Shown in pieces: positions 17,050-24,348 of a DNA stretch of 64,000 nt (the first letter of the stretch is position 1; each line of letters opens with the position of its first letter). A program made the position numbers and the translations under genes. Below the pieces are notes generated by a model. The model searched no databases and had not been told where the DNA came from. It was given only the letters and a program-made list of their open reading frames with translations. The stretch comes from DATBDN01 sp963715995. Lineage in GTDB: Bacteria; Actinomycetota; Thermoleophilia; Solirubrobacterales; Thermoleophilaceae. The stretch spans positions 930,001 through 994,000 of the forward strand of contig OY970283.1 of the NCBI GenBank assembly GCA_963715995.1. The letters are read 5' to 3'.

Positions 17050-17079
17050 AGTGGAAAGTGGAGCTTCCTACTTTCCACT
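17050..17079. promoter_or_regulatory. 30-bp inverted repeat abutting the start codon of the BKACE operon
   Basis: Arms AGTGGAAAGT (17050-17059) and ACTTTCCACT (17070-17079) are perfect complements across a 10-base centre. The right arm ends at the base before ATG 17080. As DNA it could be an operator for the operon's own MerR protein; as RNA it would hide the start region in a hairpin. Confidence 0.6.
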
Positions 17080-17862
17080 ATGGCCTACGAGACCATCCTC
17101 TATGACGTCACCGACGGCGTCGCCACCGTCACGCTCGACCAGCCCGACACGCGCAACGCGCTGTCGAGCGAGGTCCTCGGCGAGCTGATCGCCGCCTTCG
17201 AGGCCGCGCGTGACGACGACGCGGTGCGCTGCGTCGTCCTGACCTCCTCGCACGAGCGCGTCTTCTCCTCCGGCGCGAATCTGAGCGGATTCGCGGGTGA
17301 GGTGCCGCTGATCCACAAGCACATGGGCTCGGAGCGCTTCGTGCGCCTGTTCCGGCTGATCGGCGAGCTGGGCAAGCCGTCGATCTGCGCTGCGAACGGG
17401 CATGTTCTCGCGGGCTCGCTCGGTATTGCGCTTGCGTGCGACCTGATCATCGCGAAGGAGGGCGCCGAGTTCGGCACGCCCGAGATCAACGTCGGCGCGT
17501 TCCCGTTCATGATCATGGCGCTGATCTACCGCAACGTGCCGCGCAAGGCCACGAACGAGATGCTGCTGCTGGGCGAGCGCGTATCGGCCGCGCATGCGGC
17601 GGAGATCGGGCTGGTCAACAAGGTCGTGCCCGCGGACGATTTCCAGGTGGCGGTCGACGACTGGGCGCACAAGCTCGCGTCGAAGTCGCCGGTGATCATG
17701 CGCATGGGCAAGGACGCAATGTTCCGCCAGCAGGACATGGCCTTTCTCGATGCGCTCGACTACCTGCGCGCGCAGCTGTCGCTTGCGCAGTCCACCGAGG
17801 ACATCGTCGAGGGCGTGACGGCATTCTTCGAGAAGCGGGAGCCACAGTGGAAAGGCCGTTGA
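17080..17862 (+). CDS. enoyl-CoA hydratase/isomerase family protein
   Basis: 260-residue crotonase, first gene of a six-gene operon. Oxyanion-hole sequences: RVFSSGANLSGF near residue 65 and NGHVLAGSLGIALACDLIIA near 107-125. Acidic position: EFGTPEINVGAFPFM, where the Glu aligns with a catalytic glutamate of the superfamily. The C-terminus FFEKREPQWKGR is typical of bacterial hydratases. The start is ATG 17080, immediately after a hairpin. Together with the carboxyltransferase and MerR genes it recalls the LiuC/AtuE hydratases of leucine and acyclic terpene degradation; that parallel is inference. Confidence 0.93.
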   Translation: MAYETILYDVTDGVATVTLDQPDTRNALSSEVLGELIAAFEAARDDDAVRCVVLTSSHERVFSSGANLSGFAGEVPLIHKHMGSERFVRLFRLIGELGKPSICAANGHVLAGSLGIALACDLIIAKEGAEFGTPEINVGAFPFMIMALIYRNVPRKATNEMLLLGERVSAAHAAEIGLVNKVVPADDFQVAVDDWAHKLASKSPVIMRMGKDAMFRQQDMAFLDALDYLRAQLSLAQSTEDIVEGVTAFFEKREPQWKGR

Positions 17863-17873
17863 CACCCGTCGCC

Positions 17874-18641
17874 ATGCTGTGCCGCATCTCGGAGCGCGCA
17901 CCGCACGCCACCCGGGCGCTGGCCCTCGCGCTGGCCGCCGAGTCGCGCTTCATCGGCTCGGAGGAGGCACCGCGCAGCGCCGACTGGAGTGACGACCTGC
18001 GCGCCGCCCGCGGCTGCCTGCTCGAGGCCGGGGGGCAGGTGGATGACGCGCTCGCGGCCGGCGAATTCCCACTACTCATGGCCGGTGACTGCGCGATCGC
18101 GCTGACCACGCTCGCGGCCGTGCACCGGCACCGGCCTGACGCGCGCGTGCTGTGGCTGGACGCGCACGGTGACTTCAACACGCCGGACACGACCACCAGC
18201 GGCTTCCTCGGCGGGATGTCGCTGGCCGGAGCGGTGGGGATGTGGGACGCCGGTCTCGACGCGCAGCCGTTCCCGGCCGAGCATGTCGTCATGGCGGGCG
18301 TGCGCGACCTCGAGGTGAAAGAGCGCGAAGCCCTGGAGCGCTCGCCGGCCACGGTCGTCGGGGCGGGGCTGGACACGCTGGTCGCCGTCCAGAATGCGCT
18401 CGACCGCGCGCCGGTCTACGTGCACCTGGACGTGGACGTTCTCGACCCCGAGTACATGCCGGCGCAGTTCCCGGTCGGCGGCGGGCTGCGCCCGGACAAG
18501 CTCTACGACCTGCTCGAAGCGGTGGCCGACGAGTGCGAGATCGTCGGCGTCGAGGTGACCGCGTTCATCGACGCGGATGCCACCTCCACGGTCGCCAGCG
18601 TGCTCGAGCCGATCCTGAAGGAGACGTATGTCCACAACTGA
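17874..18641 (+). CDS. arginase/agmatinase-family protein (ureohydrolase fold)
   Basis: 255 residues from ATG 17874; GTG 17847 inside the previous gene is possible. Metal-binding sequences: LWLDAHGDFNTPDT (DAHxDxN) near residue 97 and VHLDVDVLDPEYM (DxD) near 185. In the first metal motif the usual GGDHS is MAGDCAIALTT, so His is replaced by Cys, as in some actinobacterial members. The N-terminal strand usual in this fold (IGxPxxxG) is not obvious, so the protein is shorter than a typical ~300-residue arginase. The substrate may be a guanidino or amidine compound; urea production is not assured. It overlaps the next gene by 14 bases. Confidence 0.85.
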   Translation: MLCRISERAPHATRALALALAAESRFIGSEEAPRSADWSDDLRAARGCLLEAGGQVDDALAAGEFPLLMAGDCAIALTTLAAVHRHRPDARVLWLDAHGDFNTPDTTTSGFLGGMSLAGAVGMWDAGLDAQPFPAEHVVMAGVRDLEVKEREALERSPATVVGAGLDTLVAVQNALDRAPVYVHLDVDVLDPEYMPAQFPVGGGLRPDKLYDLLEAVADECEIVGVEVTAFIDADATSTVASVLEPILKETYVHN

Positions 18642-20199
18642 GTCGGCCGGCCTGCTGCGCCCGCTGGTCGAGGACCTGGCCGAGCGCCGCGAGCGCGCGC
18701 GGCTAGGCGGCGGCGAGGAGCGGATCGCGCGCCAGCACGGCCAGGACAAGCTCACCGCGCGCGAGCGCCTTGCGCTGCTGATCGACGACGGCACCTTCTG
18801 CGAGTTCGGCCTCCATGCGCAGCCGCACTTCTCGCAGGCGGCGATGGCCGGCCGCGAAGCGCCTGCGGACGGCGTGATCACGGGCTACGGCAAGGTCGAC
18901 GGCCGGATGGTGGCCGTGTGCGCCTACGACTTCACTGTCATGGCGGGCTCGATGGGCATGACCGGCGAGCTCAAGGTCACGCGCCTGCGCGAGCTCGCGC
19001 TGACCAAGCGGATGCCGATGGTGTGGCTGCTCGACTCGGCCGGCGCGCGGATCCAGGAGGCGGTCGGGTCGCTGTTCGCCGGCTCGGGGCACCTCTTCCG
19101 CGAGGAGGTCATCGCCTCGGGCGTGATCCCGCAGGTGGCCGCGCTGATGGGACCGTGCGCGGCCGGCACCGCGTACATCCCGGGCCTGGCCGACTTCGTG
19201 CCGATGGTCAAGGGCCGCGGGTCGATGGCGCTGGCCGGGCCGCACCTCGTCCGCGCCGCGGTGGGCGAGGACGTGACGCAGGAGGAGCTCGGCGGCTCGC
19301 GCGTGCACTGCCGCGTGTCGGGCGTGGGCGACATGGAGGTCGACTCCGACGAGGACTGCATCGCCGTCGTCAAGGAGTACCTCTCGTACTTCCCGTCGCA
19401 CAACCAGGAGCCGCCGCCGATCGCCGCGGCGGCCGACGCTGTGGACCGCATGGACGAGGAGCTGCTCGACGTCCTGCCCGAGTCCAACCGCAAGCCTTAC
19501 GACATGTACGAGGTCATTCGCCGGATCGTCGACGATGGCAACTACCTTGACATCAAGCGCCAGTTCGCCAAGACGATCATCACCGTTCTTGCGCGCATGG
19601 GCGGGCGGCCGGTGGGCATCGTCGCGAACCAGCCCAAGCAGCTCGGCGGCATCCTCGACAACGACTCCGCCGACAAGGCCGCGCGCTTCGTCAACCTCTG
19701 CGACGCGTTCGGCATCCCGCTGGTGTTCCTTCAGGACGTGCCGGGCTTCATGGTGGGCACGAAGGTGGAGGCGGCGGGCATCATCCGCCACGGCGCGAAG
19801 ATGCTGCACGCGGTGGCGAACGCCACGGTGCCAAAGGTCACGGTCGTGCTGCGCAAGGGCTACGGCGCCGGTTACTACGTAATGAATGGGCGCGCGTACG
19901 AGCCCGACCTGATCGTGGCCTGGCCGTCTGCCGAGATCAGCGTGATGGGCGCGGAAGGCGCCGTCGAGATCGTCATGCGCAAGCAGGTCGAGGAGGCCGA
20001 CGATCCCGCCGCGATGAAGGCGGAGCTGATCGCCGAGTACCGCAAGATCATCGACGTCTACCGGGCGGCTTCGAACTTCATGATCGACGACGTGATCGAC
20101 CCGCGCGAGACGCGCCCGGTCGTGATCAGGGCGCTCGAGATGGCCGCCGGCAAGCGCGTCGAGCGCCCGTGGAAGAAACAAGGAGTGGTTCCTGTATGA
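18628..20199 (+). CDS. acyl-CoA carboxylase, beta (carboxyltransferase) subunit
   Basis: 523 residues. Transfers CO2 between carboxybiotin and an acyl-CoA. Seen: QHGQDKLTARERLALLIDDGTF, DGVITGYGKVDGR, DFTVMAGSMG, LLDSAGARIQEAVGS (CoA and oxyanion region), then the second crotonase-like half with FLQDVPGFMVGTKVE, RKGYGAGYYVM and SAEISVMGAEGAVEI. This is the propionyl-/methylcrotonyl-CoA carboxylase type. No biotin carboxylase alpha subunit is encoded here, so it must borrow one, or act as a decarboxylase/transcarboxylase with the small carrier at 3.3 kb. Start ATG 18628. Confidence 0.95.
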   Translation: MSTTESAGLLRPLVEDLAERRERARLGGGEERIARQHGQDKLTARERLALLIDDGTFCEFGLHAQPHFSQAAMAGREAPADGVITGYGKVDGRMVAVCAYDFTVMAGSMGMTGELKVTRLRELALTKRMPMVWLLDSAGARIQEAVGSLFAGSGHLFREEVIASGVIPQVAALMGPCAAGTAYIPGLADFVPMVKGRGSMALAGPHLVRAAVGEDVTQEELGGSRVHCRVSGVGDMEVDSDEDCIAVVKEYLSYFPSHNQEPPPIAAAADAVDRMDEELLDVLPESNRKPYDMYEVIRRIVDDGNYLDIKRQFAKTIITVLARMGGRPVGIVANQPKQLGGILDNDSADKAARFVNLCDAFGIPLVFLQDVPGFMVGTKVEAAGIIRHGAKMLHAVANATVPKVTVVLRKGYGAGYYVMNGRAYEPDLIVAWPSAEISVMGAEGAVEIVMRKQVEEADDPAAMKAELIAEYRKIIDVYRAASNFMIDDVIDPRETRPVVIRALEMAAGKRVERPWKKQGVVPV

Positions 20200-21074
20200 G
20201 CATCGAGGACCCCGCCGTCATCACCTGCTCGATCTCCGGGTCGCTCGCCAACCGCGAGCAGTGCCCGGCGATCCCCTACACGCCCGAGGAGTACGCGGCC
20301 GAGGCGCGGCGGATCGTCGACGAGGGCGGCGTGATGATCCACATCCACGCGCGCAAGCCCGACGGCACGCCGTCGTACGAGGTCGAGGACTTCCAGGCGA
20401 TCTCCGATGCCATTCGCGGCGAGTGCGGCGACGACGTGATCGTCAACTTCTCCACCGGCGCGATGGGCGTGTCGATCGAGAACCGCATCGAATACCTGCG
20501 CGCGTGCGTGCCCGAGGTGGCGGCGCTGAACATGGGCTCGATGAACTACGCGAAGTACTCGAAGCGGCGCAAGGACTTCGTGTTCAAGGCCGTCTTCAAC
20601 AACCCGTTCGACGAGATCATCGAGTTCCTGTCGGTGATGAAGGAGCTCGGGATCAAGCCCGAGCACGAGTGCTTCGACCTCGGCCACGTCGGCTCGGTCT
20701 ACCCGCTGATGGACATGGGCGTGCTGGACGCGCCGCTGCACATCGACTGCGTGATGGGCGTGGTCGGCGGCGTGCGGCCGACGGCGCGCAACCTGGCGGC
20801 GATGGCCGCCGAGGTGCCGGACGGCTCCCACTGGGGGGTCATCGGCATTTCGCGCGAGCAGTGGATGCTGGTCGCGGCGGCGCTCACGCTCGGCGGCTCG
20901 ATCCGGGTCGGGCTCGAGGACAACTTCTACCTGCCCGACGGCCAGATGGCGCGCTCGAACGGTGACCTGATCGCGAAGGCGCGGCAGATGGTGGTCGACG
21001 CGGGCAGGCGCCCGGCAACGGTCGACGAGGCCCGCGGGCTGCTCGGGGTGAAGCCGCGTGTCGCTGCCGCTTAG
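20196..21074 (+). CDS. beta-keto acid cleavage enzyme (BKACE, DUF849)
   Basis: 292 residues from ATG 20196 (ATGA overlap with the carboxylase). BKACE enzymes condense a beta-keto acid with acetyl-CoA and release acetoacetate plus a new acyl-CoA. Zn-ligand motif VMIHIHARKPDG (HxH) near residue 50; the catalytic region is VNFSTGAMGVS; ECFDLGHVG and GLEDNFYLPDGQ (conserved Glu and Asp) follow, and the C-terminal VDEARGLLG is typical. Family members differ by substrate pocket, so the beta-keto acid is unknown. It sits in the operon where a lyase such as HMG-CoA lyase would be expected in a Liu-type pathway. Confidence 0.93.
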   Translation: MSIEDPAVITCSISGSLANREQCPAIPYTPEEYAAEARRIVDEGGVMIHIHARKPDGTPSYEVEDFQAISDAIRGECGDDVIVNFSTGAMGVSIENRIEYLRACVPEVAALNMGSMNYAKYSKRRKDFVFKAVFNNPFDEIIEFLSVMKELGIKPEHECFDLGHVGSVYPLMDMGVLDAPLHIDCVMGVVGGVRPTARNLAAMAAEVPDGSHWGVIGISREQWMLVAAALTLGGSIRVGLEDNFYLPDGQMARSNGDLIAKARQMVVDAGRRPATVDEARGLLGVKPRVAAA

Positions 21075-22281
21075 CGGCCTGCGCGTGCTCGACCTCACGC
21101 GCCTGCTGCCGGGCGGCTTCTGCACGCTGCTGTTCGCGGACATGGGCGCCGAGGTGCTCAAGGTCGAGGACACCGGCATGGGGGACTACGTGCGCTGGGC
21201 GCCGCCGTACTACGAGGACGCGGAGCAGAGCGCGCAGTCGGCGCTGTACCTGGCGCTCAACCGCGGTAAGCGCTCGGTCCGGCTGAACCTGAAGGACGAG
21301 CGCGGGCGCGAGGCGCTGCTGAGGCTGGTGCGCGACCACGACGTGCTCGTGGAGTCGTTCCGGCCGGGCGTGATGGAGCGCCTGGGCGTGGGCTACGAGC
21401 GGCTGGCCGAGGAGAACCCCGGGCTCGTCTACTGCGCGATCTCGGGCTACGGGCAGGACGGCCCGTACCGCGACCGCTCCGGGCACGACATGAACTACCT
21501 CGGCCTGGTCGGGCTGCTCGGCCTGACGGGGGAGAAGGACGGTGCTCCCGTGCAGGCGGCTGGACAGATCGCCGACCTGGGCGGCGGCGCGCTGATGGCA
21601 GCGTTCGGGATCATGGCCGCGCTGCGCGAGCGCGAGTCCTCCGGGCTCGGCCAGCTGGTCGACGTCTCGATGGCCGACGGCGCGCTGTCGTGGCTGGCGA
21701 TGGTCGCCGGGCGCTACTTCGCCGACGGCGTCGCGCCGGGGCGCGGGGACCTCGAGCTGGCGGGCCGGCTGATCTGTTACCGGCCCTATGCGTGCAGCGA
21801 CGGCTGGGTCACGCTTGGCGCGCTCGAGCCGAAGTTCTGGCAGGCGTGGTGCCGGGGCGTGGAGCGCGAGGACCTGATTGACAAGCAGTTCGAGGCGCCG
21901 GGATCGGTGGCGCACGCCGAGGTCGAGCGGATCTTCCTCGACCGCTCGCGCGACGAGTGGCAGGAGTTCGCGTCGCACAACGACTGCTGCCTCGAGCCGG
22001 TACTCGGCCTCGACGAGGCGCTCGAGTCCGAGCTCGTGCGTGCGCGCGAGATGGTCGTGACGATCGACCAGCCGGGCACCGACGGCGTGCGGCAGCTGGG
22101 CGTGCCAGTCAAGCTGTCGCGGACGCCGGGCGCGCCGCAGGGGCCAGGCCCCGTGCTCGGCGCGGACACGCACGAGGTGCTGCGCGACGCCGGCTACTCG
22201 GACGACGAGATCGCAGCGCTGGTGGAGTCGGGAGCGGCCGCCGGGCCTGCCGTCGGCGCGCAAGGGTCGTTCAGGGCATGA
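21058..22281 (+). CDS. CaiB/BaiF family (class III) CoA-transferase
   Basis: 407 residues from GTG 21058, overlapping the BKACE gene by 17 bases. It moves CoA between carboxylic acids via an enzyme-bound aspartyl thioester. Seen: LRVLDLTRLLPGGFCTLLFADMGAEV at the N-terminus (with its breakpoint after LADMG-type motif), LNRGKRSVRLNLKDERG, VLVESFRPGVMERLG, AISGYGQDGPYRDRSGHDMNY (the region carrying the catalytic Asp) and DVSMADGALSW. It would activate or recycle the acid substrate of this operon. The stop overlaps the MerR start by ATGA. Confidence 0.94.
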   Translation: MSLPLSGLRVLDLTRLLPGGFCTLLFADMGAEVLKVEDTGMGDYVRWAPPYYEDAEQSAQSALYLALNRGKRSVRLNLKDERGREALLRLVRDHDVLVESFRPGVMERLGVGYERLAEENPGLVYCAISGYGQDGPYRDRSGHDMNYLGLVGLLGLTGEKDGAPVQAAGQIADLGGGALMAAFGIMAALRERESSGLGQLVDVSMADGALSWLAMVAGRYFADGVAPGRGDLELAGRLICYRPYACSDGWVTLGALEPKFWQAWCRGVEREDLIDKQFEAPGSVAHAEVERIFLDRSRDEWQEFASHNDCCLEPVLGLDEALESELVRAREMVVTIDQPGTDGVRQLGVPVKLSRTPGAPQGPGPVLGADTHEVLRDAGYSDDEIAALVESGAAAGPAVGAQGSFRA

Positions 22282-22985
22282 CCGTGAACGGCGACCACGG
22301 GCTGCTGAAGATCTCGGAGCTGGCCGAGCGCAGCGACGTCTCGGTCGGCACGATCAAGCACTACCTGCGCGAGGGTCTGCTGCCGGACCCCGTGAAGACG
22401 TCGCGCAACATGGCGTACTACCCGGAGGCGTTCGTCGACCGGATCAGGCTGATCAAGCAGCTCCAGGAGGAGCGCTTCATGCCGCTGCGGCTGATCAAGT
22501 CGATGCTCGACGACGAGCCCGAACGCGCCCGCGCCCTGATTGAGCTGGAGGACCGGATACTCGAACACGCGCTGAAGGGCGAGGAGCGCACGCGCGTCTC
22601 GGCCGCCGAGGTCCGCCGCCGCTATGACATGCCGCCCGAGGTGCTGGAGCGGCTGGCCGAGCTGGAGGTCCTGACGCCGTCGTCACGCGGCTACAGCGAG
22701 TCCGACGTACGGATCATCGAGGCCATATCCAGGTTCCGCGCCGGCGGCTACAGCGAGCAGATCGGCTTCACGGTCTACGACACCGTTCGTTACAAGAAGG
22801 CGATGGAGGAGCTGGTGCGCGAGGAGGTCCGCGTGCTCACCGAACGGCTGGCGGGCGAGAAGACGCCCGAGGAGGTCGTCGGCCTGCTCGAAGCCGGCGT
22901 GGAGCCGCTGCGAGAGCTGATCGCAGCGCTGCACACGAAGCTGCTGGTGGCCGAGCTGACGCGGGCGCGCGAAGCGCGGCGCTAG
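22278..22985 (+). CDS. MerR family transcriptional regulator
   Basis: 235 residues. N-terminal winged-helix HTH: LLKISELAERSDVSVGTIKH with YLREGLLPDP and a second helix pair RIRLIKQLQEERFMPL. A dimer helix follows. The C-terminal ~130 residues are longer than in metal-sensing MerR and lack the Cys pattern, so an organic or acyl-CoA ligand is more likely. It is co-translated with the CoA-transferase (ATGA) as the last gene. It probably autoregulates the operon through the inverted repeat at 17050-17079. Its position mirrors LiuR, the MerR regulator of branched-chain acyl-CoA genes; that comparison is inference. Confidence 0.93.
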   Translation: MTVNGDHGLLKISELAERSDVSVGTIKHYLREGLLPDPVKTSRNMAYYPEAFVDRIRLIKQLQEERFMPLRLIKSMLDDEPERARALIELEDRILEHALKGEERTRVSAAEVRRRYDMPPEVLERLAELEVLTPSSRGYSESDVRIIEAISRFRAGGYSEQIGFTVYDTVRYKKAMEELVREEVRVLTERLAGEKTPEEVVGLLEAGVEPLRELIAALHTKLLVAELTRAREARR

Positions 22986-23010
22986 GGCGCTTCCGGGGGG
23001 CAGGGCTCGA

Positions 23011-23071
23011 GCGGCGCGGTTTGGCGCGGGCTCAGGCGGCGCGGTTTGGCGCGGGCTCAGGCGGCGTGGTT
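23011..23071. repeat. 25-bp tandem direct repeat
   Basis: Two identical 25-base units (23011-23035 and 23036-23060, each starting GCGGCGCGGTTTGG) plus an 11-base partial third unit with one change. It sits 25 bases after the merR stop. Confidence 0.85.
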
Positions 23072-23073
23072 CG

Positions 23074-23118
23074 CGAGCACCGACCCTCCGCTGGGCAACT
23101 AAGAGGGATCGGTGCTCG
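23074..23118. terminator. stem-loop after the BKACE operon
   Basis: Arms CGAGCACCGA (23074-23083) and TCGGTGCTCG (23109-23118) are perfect. They extend inward by CCCTC/GAGGG with one bulged base, giving a 15-bp stem and a 14-base loop. It is the first strong hairpin after merR, so a terminator is likely, although no T-tract follows. Confidence 0.5.
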
Positions 23119-23183
23119 CTCGCGGTGCCGCTGTTGGTCGCGCTGTCGTTCTTTCGCTCGCGGGGCCGCTCCTCGTCACGAGA

Positions 23184-23219
23184 TTCACGTTAAGCCGCGT
23201 ATATCGGCTCAACGTAAAA
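23184..23219. repeat. dispersed palindrome, copy 1
   Basis: Imperfect palindrome with arms around TTCACGTTAAGCCG and CGGCTCAACGTAAAA and centre CGTATAT. The same element occurs at 49272-49308 with a compensatory change (ACGTT/AACGT here, ACATT/AATGT there). Both copies are followed by ACTCGCGGTCG. Confidence 0.82.
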
Positions 23220-23238
23220 CTCGCGGTCGCTGAGGAGA

Positions 23239-23284
23239 CTTTTGGTCATTTGGACCGGTCATAGCCGGAAAAAGTGACCAAAAG
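23239..23284. repeat. inverted repeat with 10-bp perfect arms
   Basis: CTTTTGGTCA (23239-23248) and TGACCAAAAG (23275-23284), with a 26-base interior that itself contains ACCGGT and CCGG. It follows palindrome copy 1 directly. It may be a terminator for either strand or the end of a small non-autonomous element. Confidence 0.6.
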
Positions 23285-23329
23285 ATTGTGGGGGACGTGT
23301 TCGCGGGCGGCGAAACGGCCGGCGAGAGA

Positions 23330-23372
23330 ACGCAAGCGCCACTCCAGCCACCCCTTGGCCGAGGCAGTTTCC
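23330..23372 (-). repeat. GGCCAAGGGG dispersed repeat, copy A
   Basis: Reverse-strand copy: GGAAACTGCCTCGGCCAAGG followed by GGTGGCTGGAGTGGCGCTTG. It matches copies B to E at 31.0, 31.2 and 48.0-48.1 kb over about 40 bases. Confidence 0.82.
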
Positions 23373-23488
23373 AAGCCGAAGCGAGGGGACGGCCGGCGGC
23401 AGGGCGCGGGGGTGGCGGCAGAACGGGCCGGCGGCAGAACGGGCCGGCGGCAGAACGGGGCGGGCGGCAGAACGCGGCACAACGGCCC

Positions 23489-24242
23489 TCACCACCACAC
23501 TTCGTGGCTCTCCATCACGCCGTAGCCCTCGCGCAGCTCGAGCCCGTTCGGCAGCGTCCCGCTGAAGACGCCGAACGGCTGCTCGTACGAGCTGCGCAGC
23601 AGCAGCGCGTTCGTGGCATCGCGCCTGCGTGACCACTCGCTGAAGCGCAGCTCGCCCACACGCGATAGATCCGTGGCGAACTCGACCGCCCCGACCTCCT
23701 CGGGCTCACCGTCCACCCAAACCGTCCGTTCACTGGCGGTCGGCGAGTCGTGCACTCCGTCGACCAGGTTCCACGCCACAGCGCGCCCGTCGCCCGCCAC
23801 CCCGACCCCGGCCGACCACGACCACACCGTGTGGCGCGCGTGGTAGCCGGCGCTGTCGTCGACCACCCCGTGCAGGTCCACCTGGAGCGCCTCGCCGTCC
23901 AGTTCAACGAGCCCGCTGACCCGCACGCCGCCCTGCTTGGAGGTCCAGATGTACGAGCCGCCGTGGGGCGACAGCGTCTCGACACCGGGCATCTCGTCAA
24001 CGCTCAGGCGCGCCCGCACCCCGGGCGCATCGATCGCGATCTCCGGGCCGCGGATCGCCACGCCTGCGGAATCCGACGACGCCGGTCCGCTCGCGCAGCC
24101 GGCCGTCCGGCGTGGCGATCGCCCAGAAGCGCTGGCGCAGCGGGCCGATCCACGCGTCGCCGGCGCAGAGCATCAGCTCGGGCCCGTACGCGCCCACGTA
24201 GCGCCAGCGTTTGAGCGGGCGCACGCCCCGGAACATCTTCAT
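23489..24242 (-). pseudogene. DUF2804 family protein, split by a frameshift
   Basis: The N-terminal part starts ATG 24242 with MKMFRGVRPLKRWRYVGAYG, ELMLCAGDAWIGPLRQRFWA and TPDGRLRERTG, typical of DUF2804. The rest is in another frame: GPEIAIDAPGVRARL, TLSPHGGSYIWTSKQGG, DDSAGYHARHTVWSWSAGVG, NLVDGVHDSPTASERTVWVD and the ending GYGVMESHEVWW. The span of 754 bases is one more than a multiple of three; deleting one base between 24062 and ~24096 restores a ~250-residue protein of normal family length. Function of DUF2804 is unknown. It is divergent from the nitrilase gene. Confidence 0.82.
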
Positions 24243-24302
24243 AGGTGCCGGGGGGAGCGGAAGCCCGGCATTCCGGACATTCGGTCCGCGGCGGGCGGTT
24301 AC

Positions 24303-24318
24303 GATTGACTCGTCAATC
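24303..24318. promoter_or_regulatory. 16-bp palindrome, candidate TetR operator
   Basis: GATTGAC-TC-GTCAATC at 24303-24318, perfect 7-bp arms with a 2-base centre. It lies 30 bases before the nitrilase start in the divergent region with the DUF2804 gene. Size and symmetry suit the TetR protein encoded as the second gene of this operon. Confidence 0.6.
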
Positions 24319-24348
24319 AACGTTCTGGCTGGGGAGGGGAGTTGCCGG

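Larger units (their letters stand above)
22986..23488. other. gene-free, repeat-rich intergenic region
   Basis: 503 bases without a convincing gene between the merR stop and the DUF2804 stop. It holds, in order, a 25-bp tandem repeat, a long stem-loop, a dispersed palindrome, a 10-bp-arm inverted repeat, one copy of the GGCCAAGGGG dispersed element and a Gly/Gln-coding GGC-rich run of CGGCAGAACGGGC units (about 23411-23475). Open frames here are short and follow repeats. Confidence 0.8.

Noticed and set aside
22140..22152. Third copy of the GGGGCCAGGCCCC palindrome, inside the CoA-transferase gene
   Set aside because: It codes a conserved-looking GPGPV segment in frame, and the flanking CTTTA of the two terminators is missing. 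A chance match is more likely in such GC-rich DNA.
23388..23482. Short protein rich in Gly/Arg/Gln across CGGCAGAACGGGC repeats
   Set aside because: The open frames run through short tandem repeats and are not supported by a start site or domain.
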